Source: a bacterium
Lineage (GTDB): Bacteria; 4484-113
Assembly: GCA_021163765.1 (NCBI GenBank)
Contig: JAGGTK010000030.1
Span: 1 to 48,862, forward strand
Reading direction: 5' to 3'
DNA length: 48,862 bases
The notes under the pieces were generated by a model that worked only from the letters and a program-made list of their open reading frames with translations, was not told the DNA's origin and made no database searches. Made by a program: the position numbers and the translations under genes. Positions 42,825-48,862 of the stretch are shown piece by piece (position 1 is the first letter of the stretch; the number at the start of each line of letters is the position of its first letter).

Positions 42825-43225
42825 TCCGGCCTCGCCTCCAGCGCAACGCCGGTCACGGGGGATGCCCGTATGATATCCAGGACCTCGACCACGCGCTGAA
42901 GCGCCACGTTCTTGTCAGCGCGGAGCCTTATAAAATCCTGCCCGTCTGCCGACACCAGGCCGAGCCTTTCCGCCAGAGCCGCGTCCGTCATCGGTATCCC
43001 GTCAACGTGGATGCGCCCGCCCTCGTCTAAAACGATTGTGATATGGCTGCCCTCGGTCATACTGGCGGTGCTGCTTCCGGGCAGCTCTACTTCCAGCGCG
43101 GGCTGGATGAACCGCGAAACCAGCATTATAAAAATCAGCAGGATGAATACGATGTCCACGATGGGAGCGACCATAATGGTCGGCGGGGACAGCAGTCCGG
43201 CGCGTGTTCTTGCAGGGAAAGCCAT
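42821..43225 (-). CDS. exbD: ExbD/TolR family biopolymer transport protein
   Basis: A single N-terminal membrane helix, APIVDIVFILLIFIMLVS, contains Asp24, the conserved proton-path residue. The ~90-residue periplasmic domain has the ExbD pattern (ITIVLDEGGRIHVDGIPM, FIRLRADKNVALQRVVEVLD). It follows the ExbB-like gene by three bases and overlaps tonB. With both, it forms the TonB motor; ExbD rather than TolR is supported by the tonB neighbour. Confidence 0.93.
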   Translation of the reverse strand: MAFPARTRAGLLSPPTIMVAPIVDIVFILLIFIMLVSRFIQPALEVELPGSSTASMTEGSHITIVLDEGGRIHVDGIPMTDAALAERLGLVSADGQDFIRLRADKNVALQRVVEVLDIIRASPVTGVALEARPE

Positions 43226-43228
43226 CGC

Positions 43229-43810
43229 CTAAACCACCTCCCAGCCGCGACGGCGGAAGTCGTCTATCACGCGGGTCAGAAGCAAGTAGAGTTCGCGTTC
43301 GTAACGTTGCAGGCTTGACCCGAAGTAACCGAACGCAATCAGCGCCGGTATGGCAATCACCAGGCCCACTGCAGTTGTCAGCAGCGCTTCCCAGATGCCA
43401 CCCGCAAGGTCTGAAGGGTTTACCATGCTGGAAAGCGCCTCCATGCGGATAAACACGCGAATCAGGCCGGTCACCGTGCCCAGCAGCCCCAGCAGCGGCG
43501 CCGCCTGCGCAATGACGCTCAGGCTGGGCAGGCCATACTCAGCGTCCTGAACATCGCGCTCCGCCAGCTGCTCCGCCAGGTCGGCTGCAAGGCGCTTCTC
43601 GGCCCGCGCTTCAATTAGAAGTTTGAGCAGGCGTGACCGTCCGGGCTCGTCAGGTAGCGTTTCGCCGCCTTTGATAAGCGCGAGATGCCGGCGCTGCGGA
43701 TGGAGGACAAACGCATAGAAATACGCACGCTCCAGGACAAGGTAAAGCGCCCACACAGCAACGGCCAGGAGGGGCCAGATGAAGAAACCACCTTTCTCTA
43801 TCAGGAACAT
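43229..43810 (-). CDS. exbB: MotA/TolQ/ExbB family proton channel protein
   Basis: Three membrane helices (FFIWPLLAVAVWALYLVLE; IAQAAPLLGLLGTVTGLI; LLTTAVGLVIAIPALIAF) carry the ExbB/TolQ hallmark LLGLLGTVTGLI and TAVGLVIAIPA. ATG at 43810 starts just before the first helix as in family members. The frame stays open to 43975, but that 55-residue extension is not ExbB-like and crosses the probable promoter. The first gene of exbB-exbD-tonB, divergent from mreC. Confidence 0.92.
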   Translation of the reverse strand: MFLIEKGGFFIWPLLAVAVWALYLVLERAYFYAFVLHPQRRHLALIKGGETLPDEPGRSRLLKLLIEARAEKRLAADLAEQLAERDVQDAEYGLPSLSVIAQAAPLLGLLGTVTGLIRVFIRMEALSSMVNPSDLAGGIWEALLTTAVGLVIAIPALIAFGYFGSSLQRYERELYLLLTRVIDDFRRRGWEVV

Positions 43811-43835
43811 AAGACGGCGGAACCAAGCGTCCTTT

Positions 43836-43841
43836 ATTCTA
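43836..43841 (-). promoter_or_regulatory. -10 box of the exbB operon
   Basis: TAGAAT on the minus strand, 25 bases before ATG 43810. The best -35 candidate is a weak TTCATC at 16 bases. It supports the shorter exbB start. Confidence 0.35.
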
Positions 43842-43877
43842 CCGCAATGGGCATCCGGATGAAGTAGAGGTTTGCTA

Positions 43878-43906
43878 TTGCGGCGAGTTGTTATACCATT
43901 TAGAAT
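43878..43906 (+). promoter_or_regulatory. Promoter of mreC-mreD-mrdA
   Basis: TTGCGG (43878-43883), a 17-base spacer and TAGAAT (43901-43906) predict a start near 43913, 30 bases before the mreC GTG. A GTG at 43911 opens an 11-codon frame whose TGA overlaps the mreC start. Confidence 0.45.
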
Positions 43907-43942
43907 CGTCGTGTCTGCAAGCAATCCTACTGGACGTGACCC

Positions 43943-44791
43943 GTGACGGTTCAGCGAAGACCGCCGAGGCTCCAATCGCTACCGGGCAGGGGATGGCTAC
44001 TCTGGGTCATCCTGATTGTGCTCGCGCTCCTGGCGGTGCGGCTTGTCGCACTGGTCACCGGCAACAGGCAATCTGTTGATGGCGCACTGACGGTCACGGC
44101 GGGAGCGGCTGCGGAGGTCGCCGACACCGGCGTGTCGGGAGTGGTCGGATTCTTCGAAATCTTCCGTATCGGCCACCACCTGAGGCGCGAACGCAAACTG
44201 GAAGGCGAGATTGCCGCTTTGAACACAGCGTTGCAGATGCAGGCGTCCGCAGTTAAAGAGAACGCCGAGCTGCGCCGCCTGCTGGCACTGCCTGGATACT
44301 CAAATTACGACTACGTCGGCGCGGAGGTCGTCACCCGAAGCATGGACTTCTGGTTTGACTCTCTTGTGCTCAACCGGGGAAGAGAATCCGGCATCGCGGT
44401 GCAGAACCTTGTTGTCAACTCCCAGGGGCTCGTGGGGGAGATAGCCGAAGTCGGCCCGGGCTACTCCAAGGTCAGGCTGCTGACCAGCCCCGACTTTGCG
44501 CTGTCCGCGGTAAGCAACACGTCGAGGATCGGCGGCGTGGCAAGAGGGCAGGGGCCGACCCGCCTCAGTTTTGAATATGTCCAGGTGGACGCTCCCCTGA
44601 AACTCCAGGAGAAGCTCTTTACCGCGGGGCTTGCGCCACAGGCCGATGGGAAGCCGCGCCCGCGCGGTATCCTTCTGGGTCATGTGGAGAGCATCAAGAG
44701 AACTGAGCATCTCACAACACTCAAGGTAACGGCGCGGCCGGCGATAGATGTGACCAGAATCGGGCCGGTAGTAGTCATAGTAAACAAGTGA
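43943..44791 (+). CDS. mreC: Rod shape-determining protein MreC
   Basis: MreC is a membrane-anchored periplasmic protein that organises the elongation complex with MreB, MreD, RodA and PBP2. A membrane helix (about residues 19-41) is followed by a coiled coil (HHLRRERKLEGEIAALNTALQ) and two beta domains containing VLNRGRESGIAVQNLVVNSQGLVGEI, the family core. At 282 residues it is typical. Start is GTG 43943; the ribosome site is weak (GGA). Its end overlaps mreD by four bases (GTGA). mreB is not in the window. Confidence 0.93.
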   Translation: MTVQRRPPRLQSLPGRGWLLWVILIVLALLAVRLVALVTGNRQSVDGALTVTAGAAAEVADTGVSGVVGFFEIFRIGHHLRRERKLEGEIAALNTALQMQASAVKENAELRRLLALPGYSNYDYVGAEVVTRSMDFWFDSLVLNRGRESGIAVQNLVVNSQGLVGEIAEVGPGYSKVRLLTSPDFALSAVSNTSRIGGVARGQGPTRLSFEYVQVDAPLKLQEKLFTAGLAPQADGKPRPRGILLGHVESIKRTEHLTTLKVTARPAIDVTRIGPVVVIVNK

Positions 44792-45297
44792 GAACACCCG
44801 GCATCAGACTGTTCCTTATATTCCTGGCGGCGTTCGTCGTCCAGCTTGTGCTGCTCAAATACACCCCGGCGTTCGCCCGCACCTGCGACCTTATCCTGCT
44901 GTTTCTCGCCGCACTCGCAGTGTCACGGCACACCGGACTGGTGGTTGTGTATGCGCTCTGTGCGGGCATGCTCATCGATTCGCTATCCGTGAGCTATCCG
45001 CTGATGCACACGGTCTTCTACGGAGCCACAGCAGTGCTGCTCTCGGTAAAGCGCCCCTATACATACCTCAGCCACACTTCTCTTTTCGTCCTGACCGTCG
45101 CTGGGCTTCTGGCGGGAAAGATTGTGTTCGCGTATATCTGGACGCTCCTGTTCGTTCAGCCCGTCAGCCCTGAATTGCTTTTCCGGGTGAGCCTCAGCGG
45201 GATTATCTTACTGCTGCTCCTCGCTCAGCTCGGCGGGCGCAGACTCCTGCTTGCCCTGAAAGAACCGGAGGTGCTGGATATTGATGTGGAGCATTAA
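44788..45297 (+). CDS. mreD: Rod shape-determining protein MreD
   Basis: A 169-residue membrane protein with about five helices (LFLIFLAAFVVQLVLLKY; LILLFLAALAVSRHTGLVVVY; and others). AGMLIDSLSVSYPLMHTVFYG matches the MreD pattern G-x-x-x-D-x-x-S-x-x-P-L-G. It starts at GTG 44788 inside the mreC stop and ends within the first codons of mrdA, so the three are translationally coupled. Confidence 0.9.
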   Translation: MRTPGIRLFLIFLAAFVVQLVLLKYTPAFARTCDLILLFLAALAVSRHTGLVVVYALCAGMLIDSLSVSYPLMHTVFYGATAVLLSVKRPYTYLSHTSLFVLTVAGLLAGKIVFAYIWTLLFVQPVSPELLFRVSLSGIILLLLLAQLGGRRLLLALKEPEVLDIDVEH

Positions 45298-47080
45298 GGG
45301 AGTGAGCGCCCGGCACAGCCGGGAGATCAGCTTCACGCTTGTGCTGGCAGCGCTCATCGCCCTGCTCGTCGTCCAGCTCTCCAGCCTTCAGGTAGTTCAG
45401 CACCGCCGATACCTGGCCAAGTCGCTGGGAAATAAAATTCGGGCAATCCCCATCTTCGCGCCGCGCGGCGAGATTTTCGACCGCGCGGGCCGGCCCCTGG
45501 CAGTCAATCGGCCAGCCTATACGCTGAAGTACTTCCCGCCGGCCGGTGAACCTGAGAGCGACCAAACACTGGCGCATCTGGCGCAATGGCTGGGTGTCGA
45601 CCGTGACGAGCTTGTGGAATCTGTCAGCCGGCAGCGCACGCTCCTCTACTCGTTTCAGCCCGTTACCGTCGCTTCGGAAATCACCCTTGAGCAGGTCGCC
45701 TACGTTGAGGAGAACCCCGCGCTGTTTCCGGGCTGCTTCGTGGACGTTGACGCTTCCAAACGCTACTACCCTCTTGGCTCGGCGGCGGCTCATCTCGTCG
45801 GTTACACCGCAATGATGACCCAGGACGAGTTTGAGGCGAAGAGAGTTGCCGGCTACCTCGCAAACGAGTTTTTGGGCAAGGAAGGCATCGAGCGCCAGTA
45901 CGAGGGCCTTCTGCATGGCAGGCTCGGCGAACGGGACATCGAGGTCGACCGCAACCGCTGCTTCAGGCGGATCGTGGTGGAGAAACCACCGTCGAAGGGC
46001 GAAGACCTCTACATCACGATAGACAGCAGGGTCCAGAAGGCAGCCTACGAATCGCTGGGAAACCGGCGCGGGGCGGCGATAGTGATGAAGCCGCGAACGG
46101 GCGAAGTGCTTGCCCTTGCCTGCTCGCCGTCCTACGACCCCAACCGGTTCCGCGATGAGGACGGCGGCGACTACCTGGCCCGGATTATCTCCAACACGCG
46201 CTACCCGATGCTCAACCGGGCGGTCGGAAACGCCTATGCTCCCGCGTCCACGGTTAAGCCGGCTGTCGTTCTGGGCGCGCTGGAGTCCGGCATCATTTCG
46301 CGGGGCTCAACCTTCTACTGCCCGGGCTTCCTCCAGATAGGCAACCGCAAGTTCTACGACTGGAAGCGGGAGGGGCACGGAACGCTAGGAATTGTGGACG
46401 TAATCGGCAAGTCCAGCGATGTGGCGCTTTACAGGATCGGCCTGGATATGGGCCTCCTGAACCTGCGCCATTACTACCGCGAGTTCGGCTTTGGCAAACC
46501 CACCGGCATTGACCTGCCGCAGGAAGCCGGCGGCCTTGTGCCGTCAGCCGAATGGAAGCGCGAGCATTACTCCGGCGAACGCTACAACGAGGTTGACCGT
46601 ATCTGGTACGACGGTGATACCGCCAATCTTGCCATCGGGCAGGGCTATATGCTCGCCACGCCGCTCCAGGTGCTGGTTATGGTAAACACAATCGCCAACG
46701 ATGGACTTACCGCAAAGCCGACTCTTCTCAAAGGCACGAAGTCCTCGGTGGGCGTTGACCTGGCCCGGCGTGCACTCCCTCAGGCACACGGGTTCGACCG
46801 GGAAAACCTCGACCTGATAAAGCGCGGGATGCGCCGCGCGGCGCTTCTCGGCGGGACGGCCGAGGATCTGCGGACTCTGCCCGTACCGGTGGCCGGAAAG
46901 ACCGGAACCGCTGAAGTGTGGATGGGCGAGCCGCATAGCTGGTTCGTGGGCTATTTCCCGTCGGACGACCCGCAGGTATCGTTCGTAATATTCATTGAGA
47001 ACGGCGGCTCATCCCACGACGCCGCAGTGCCGGCGGCCAGGAAATTGATTTCCGACATCCTGGGCATTCTGGAAATGTAA
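45284..47080 (+). CDS. mrdA: Penicillin-binding protein 2 (class B transpeptidase)
   Basis: The transpeptidase crosslinks peptidoglycan during cell elongation. An N-terminal membrane helix is followed by the PBP dimerisation domain (FAPRGEIFDRAGRPLAVN). The catalytic domain has Ser322 in ASTVK (SxxK), SSD at 377-379 (the SxD form common in PBP2) and KTGT at 539-542. GREGIERQ-like GKEGIERQYEGLLHG is typical of MrdA. ATG at 45284 is chosen, 12 bases after GGAGG; TTG 45281 is possible. It overlaps the end of mreD. A repeat cluster follows directly, with no ordinary terminator; rodA is not present. Confidence 0.95.
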   Translation: MWSIKGVSARHSREISFTLVLAALIALLVVQLSSLQVVQHRRYLAKSLGNKIRAIPIFAPRGEIFDRAGRPLAVNRPAYTLKYFPPAGEPESDQTLAHLAQWLGVDRDELVESVSRQRTLLYSFQPVTVASEITLEQVAYVEENPALFPGCFVDVDASKRYYPLGSAAAHLVGYTAMMTQDEFEAKRVAGYLANEFLGKEGIERQYEGLLHGRLGERDIEVDRNRCFRRIVVEKPPSKGEDLYITIDSRVQKAAYESLGNRRGAAIVMKPRTGEVLALACSPSYDPNRFRDEDGGDYLARIISNTRYPMLNRAVGNAYAPASTVKPAVVLGALESGIISRGSTFYCPGFLQIGNRKFYDWKREGHGTLGIVDVIGKSSDVALYRIGLDMGLLNLRHYYREFGFGKPTGIDLPQEAGGLVPSAEWKREHYSGERYNEVDRIWYDGDTANLAIGQGYMLATPLQVLVMVNTIANDGLTAKPTLLKGTKSSVGVDLARRALPQAHGFDRENLDLIKRGMRRAALLGGTAEDLRTLPVPVAGKTGTAEVWMGEPHSWFVGYFPSDDPQVSFVIFIENGGSSHDAAVPAARKLISDILGILEM

Positions 47081-47082
47081 TC

Positions 47083-47121
47083 TTCCTGTAGGGTGCGGTC
47101 TCGTGCCGCACCTGAATCTTC
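47083..47121 (+). repeat. Palindromic dispersed repeat, copy A
   Basis: It reads TTCCTGTAGGG, then the stem GGTGCGG / CCGCACC around the seven-base loop TCTCGTG (47092-47112), then TGAATCTTC. All 39 bases are repeated identically at 48671-48709, inside the TPR gene. It begins three bases after the mrdA stop and could also act as its 3' hairpin. Confidence 0.85.
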
Positions 47122-47148
47122 CTGTAGGGCGCGGACTTGTACCGCGCC
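47119..47148 (+). repeat. Palindromic dispersed repeat, copy B
   Basis: It has the same TTCCTGTAGGG entry as copy A, then the stem GGCGCGG / CCGCGCC around ACTTGTA. The stem bases differ from copy A but remain complementary, showing compensatory change. Confidence 0.8.
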
Positions 47149-47187
47149 GCTCCTCCATTTCTTGGCGAATCCCCGTTTCTGGAAGAC

Positions 47188-47214
47188 GGCGGCATACAAG
47201 TTGCCGCCCTACAA
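47188..47214 (-). repeat. Palindromic dispersed repeat, copy C (inverted)
   Basis: Read on the minus strand: TTGTAGGG, stem GGCGGCA / TGCCGCC, loop ACTTGTA. The loop is the same as in copy B. Confidence 0.75.
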
Positions 47215-47224
47215 AAGAATAATC

Positions 47225-47292
47225 GGTAGTCCAGCCCTTTAGGGCTGGTCTTGGTTTCCAGGGAAGAGCCAGGGCTAAAGCCCTGGACTACC
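47225..47292. repeat. Double-hairpin inverted repeat of a second family
   Basis: Ten-base outer arms GGTAGTCCAG (47225-47234) and CTGGACTACC (47283-47292) enclose two perfect hairpins: CCAGCCCT-TT-AGGGCTGG (47231-47248) and CCAGGGCT-AA-AGCCCTGG (47269-47286). It has the symmetry of a small non-autonomous element and encodes nothing. Confidence 0.8.
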
Positions 47293-47303
47293 AGCATGTA
47301 GAT

Positions 47304-47366
47304 GGTGGGGCACTAGTCGCCGACGCGCCATAGCGCTATGGCGACGGCGCGACCCCACCCTACAGG
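47304..47366 (-). repeat. Palindromic dispersed repeat, copy E with nested palindrome
   Basis: On the minus strand it reads CCTGTAGGG and then the stem GGTGGGG / CCCCACC, but the loop is expanded by an inner perfect 18-base palindrome (47326-47343). The TAG in its TGTAGGG entry is the stop codon of the TPR gene. Confidence 0.75.
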
Positions 47367-48862
47367 TCTAATCCCTCTAGTGCCTTCAGCGCAAACTCGG
47401 TAAGCTCCTCCAGATTCATCTCTTCCGCGCGGGCTCTGGCTTCCGCAAGCTCTTCAGCCGAAAGCGTATCTTTGACCTTCGCCATCCCTTCGTCAAGCTC
47501 GCTCTGCTCCATCGGCTGAAGCTTGTAGTTCATCTCTTTGGCCTGCCGCTCCGCACCGGTAAGAATAACAGCCGACTCCTTCAAGCGCCCGGTCATCACC
47601 AGGAGGTATCCGCAGGTGACTAGTCCCTCGATATTCATATCCCGAGCACCGATTTCGCTGCTCACTTGCAGAGCTTCTTGCAGATGCAGGCGGGCATCAC
47701 TGAATCGCTCCACCTTGATAAACAGTGCTCCCAGGTTGTTCAGGGACATGGCAGTCCCGGCGCGGTCGCCGATTTCACGAAGGATCTTCAGGCACTCCTT
47801 ATAAAGCCTCTCAGCCTCATCGTACTTGCCCTGCATGTGGGCGACAATTCCCAGGTTGTTGAGGGAGTTCGCAATCCCTGAGCGGTCGCCGATTTCACGG
47901 TATGTCTTCAGATTCTCCTGAAACAGCTTCTCCGCCTCCTTGTAGCGTCCCCGTAAGTAAGCGATAACTCCCAGGTTCCTCAGGGACAGGGCAATCCCCC
48001 AGCCGTCGCCGATCTCACGCCTTATCTCCAGGCTTTCCTGATACAGCTTCTCCGCCTCCTTGTCCCGCCCCTGGTTGTAGGCGACATTTCCCAGGCTGTT
48101 CAGGGAAGAGGCAATCCCTCTGCGGTCGCCGATTTCGCGGAATATCTTCAGGCTCTCCTGATGCAGCTGCTCCGCCTCTTCGTAGCGCCCCTGGACGGAA
48201 ACGGCAAACCCCAGGTTGTGCAGTGCCAGCGCCAGTGATTTCCGGTCGCCTGCTTCTTCAGCGAGCTTCTTTGCCGCGTTGACTTCTTTCTCCGCTTCTT
48301 CATAGCGGCTGAGTCGCCAGAGAAGACGAGAAAGGCCAAGCGAAGCCTGCATCTGAAGGGGCCGCTGTTTCAACCTCTCAGCCTCGCTAAGAATCCGTTC
48401 ATACCATGACAGCCCCTCCTGCCATCGGCTCAAAATGTCCAGGTAGGATTCCAGGTATTTGGCGAAGGGAAGTAGCAGGTCAGCATCTTCACGATTGAGC
48501 GCTGTATCCAGCCCTTCATAGATGTTCTCCAGCTCAATGCCGAGAATCTTTATCGCCTCAAGCTGCCCGTGACCTTTTAGCCTCTCGCCTTCGCGCTCGA
48601 TGAGTTCGGCGAAGTATTGCGCGTGGGCGAGGACAGCTTTTGGTGGCACGGGCGTCTCGCCCGTGATTTGTTCCTGTAGGGTGCGGTCTCGTGCCGCACC
48701 TGAATCTTCTTGTATGTCGCCGTCTTCTTGGTGGGGCACAAGACCCCACCCTTGTATATTAGTTGAGCTGGGGAGGCCGTCGCACCCTGAGGCCCATGAG
48801 CCTGCGTTGTAGATAGGCCCCCCGCCCGGATATGCCATCCCGAAGAGTATCCAAGGCTTCGA
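47360..48862 (-). CDS. TPR repeat protein, N-terminus beyond the right edge, carrying in-frame dispersed repeats
   Basis: The frame is open from the right edge; the first ATG visible is at 48838, but residues before it are in frame, so the true start is probably outside. HAQYFAELIEREGERLKG resembles the segment that follows the ATPase domain in NB-ARC/AfsR-like regulators, so this may be the C-terminal half of one (inference). Five kinesin-light-chain-type TPRs of 40 residues, each ending near EIGDR, occupy about 47649-48252 and appear as near-exact 120-base DNA repeats. The C-terminus is a helical, Glu-rich tail. Residues encoded by 48642-48756 come from three copies of dispersed repeats, and the stop codon comes from repeat E. 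Function unknown. Confidence 0.7.
   Translation of the reverse strand, partial: SKPWILFGMAYPGGGPIYNAGSWASGCDGLPSSTNIQGWGLVPHQEDGDIQEDSGAARDRTLQEQITGETPVPPKAVLAHAQYFAELIEREGERLKGHGQLEAIKILGIELENIYEGLDTALNREDADLLLPFAKYLESYLDILSRWQEGLSWYERILSEAERLKQRPLQMQASLGLSRLLWRLSRYEEAEKEVNAAKKLAEEAGDRKSLALALHNLGFAVSVQGRYEEAEQLHQESLKIFREIGDRRGIASSLNSLGNVAYNQGRDKEAEKLYQESLEIRREIGDGWGIALSLRNLGVIAYLRGRYKEAEKLFQENLKTYREIGDRSGIANSLNNLGIVAHMQGKYDEAERLYKECLKILREIGDRAGTAMSLNNLGALFIKVERFSDARLHLQEALQVSSEIGARDMNIEGLVTCGYLLVMTGRLKESAVILTGAERQAKEMNYKLQPMEQSELDEGMAKVKDTLSAEELAEARARAEEMNLEELTEFALKALEGLDL
47649..48252 (-). repeat. Five tandem 120-base units encoding TPRs
   Basis: Each unit encodes a 40-residue TPR of the form GIA-x-SLNNLG...EAE-x-LYQESLKI-x-REIGDR. 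The near-identical codons (for example tctcctga/cctcctt runs every 120 bases) indicate recent tandem duplication, with the first and last units most divergent. Confidence 0.8.
48642..48667 (+). repeat. Short palindromic repeat CACGGGCG-TCT-CGCCCGTG within a coding region
   Basis: The eight-base arms (48647-48654 and 48658-48665) are perfect. Sequences of this type, preceded by GGTGG, are frequent dispersed repeats in some uncultured bacteria. Here it encodes ITGETPVPPK of the TPR protein. Confidence 0.7.
48671..48709 (+). repeat. Palindromic dispersed repeat, copy F, inside the TPR gene
   Basis: Identical over 39 bases to copy A at 47083-47121. It lies inside the TPR reading frame without interrupting it and encodes QEDSGAARDRTLQEQ. 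Confidence 0.85.
48730..48756 (-). repeat. Palindromic dispersed repeat, copy G (inverted), inside the TPR gene
   Basis: Stem GGTGGGG / CCCCACC around a seven-base loop, entered on the minus strand by TACAAGGG, a variant of the TGTAGGG entry. It encodes QGWGLVPHQ. Confidence 0.7.

Noticed and set aside
43811..43975. N-terminal extension of the ExbB-like frame
   Set aside because: The extra 55 residues are not ExbB-like, cross the -10 box at 43836-43841 and overlap the mreC promoter and start. ATG 43810 fits family length.
46412..46420. Apparent loss of the SxN motif in the PBP2 homologue (SSD instead)
   Set aside because: SxD is the usual form in MrdA-type PBP2 enzymes, so this is not a catalytic defect.
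47083..47366. The palindrome cluster as a CRISPR array
   Set aside because: The units differ in stem sequence, orientation and spacing. There are no constant repeats with unique spacers and no cas genes.

Overview
This window comes from a GC-rich bacterial chromosome. Its envelope genes indicate a diderm (two-membrane) bacterium: a secretin, ExbB/ExbD/TonB, several lipoproteins and elongation-type wall synthesis genes. It has an unusually elaborate set of prepilin-like proteins and many small palindromic dispersed repeats of the kind common in uncultured candidate phyla. I cannot name the phylum from sequence alone. There is no rRNA, CRISPR array, transposase or prophage; one tRNA-Ala is present.

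Layout. (1) 1-19057, minus strand: a type II secretion / type IV pilus-like structural operon. From its promoter it reads GspH/FimT-like, GspI/PilV-like, three tandem GspG-like prepilins, GspJ/PilW-like and a giant 3103-residue GspK-like protein. A terminator follows, then a separately promoted PilQ-type secretin that runs off the left edge. No assembly ATPase, platform protein or prepilin peptidase is visible. (2) 19107-22341, plus: coaD, a coiled-coil protein and an M30-like metallopeptidase lipoprotein, ending at a strong terminator. (3) 22385-26161, minus: a fumarase beta subunit followed by sdhC-sdhA-sdhB. (4) 26200-29447: two exported lipoproteins, convergent with each other, then lemA. 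(5) 29553-33944, plus: a GldA/GldF/GldG/DUF4340 ABC-transporter operon. (6) 34009-36302: an M50 site-2 protease and scpA, convergent on rlmB. (7) 36426-42008: a plus-strand membrane protein, then a probable minus-strand operon of a TPR protein, an exported protein, a ROK kinase, rsfS, tRNA-Ala and a Gly-rich exported protein. (8) 42090-43841, minus: exbB-exbD-tonB, divergent from (9) mreC-mreD-mrdA on the plus strand. (10) 47083-48862: a palindromic repeat cluster and a partial TPR gene that contains copies of the same repeats and takes its stop codon from one.

The strongest candidate for something new is the giant GspK-like protein. A canonical GspK-type module at the N-terminus and another at the C-terminus are separated by roughly 2100 residues of Ig/PKD-like, TIG-like and two PPC-like domains. 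If assembled, it would place a very long multidomain arm at the tip of a pseudopilus. All the other pseudopilins of the operon are also 2-3 times their family's usual length. A second theme is transcription: many genes have an extended -10 element (TGnTAnAAT or close) 6-10 bases before the start codon, which predicts leaderless or nearly leaderless mRNAs. The secretin gene is the opposite, with a leader of about 120 nt whose Shine-Dalgarno sequence can pair with an adjacent anti-Shine-Dalgarno.
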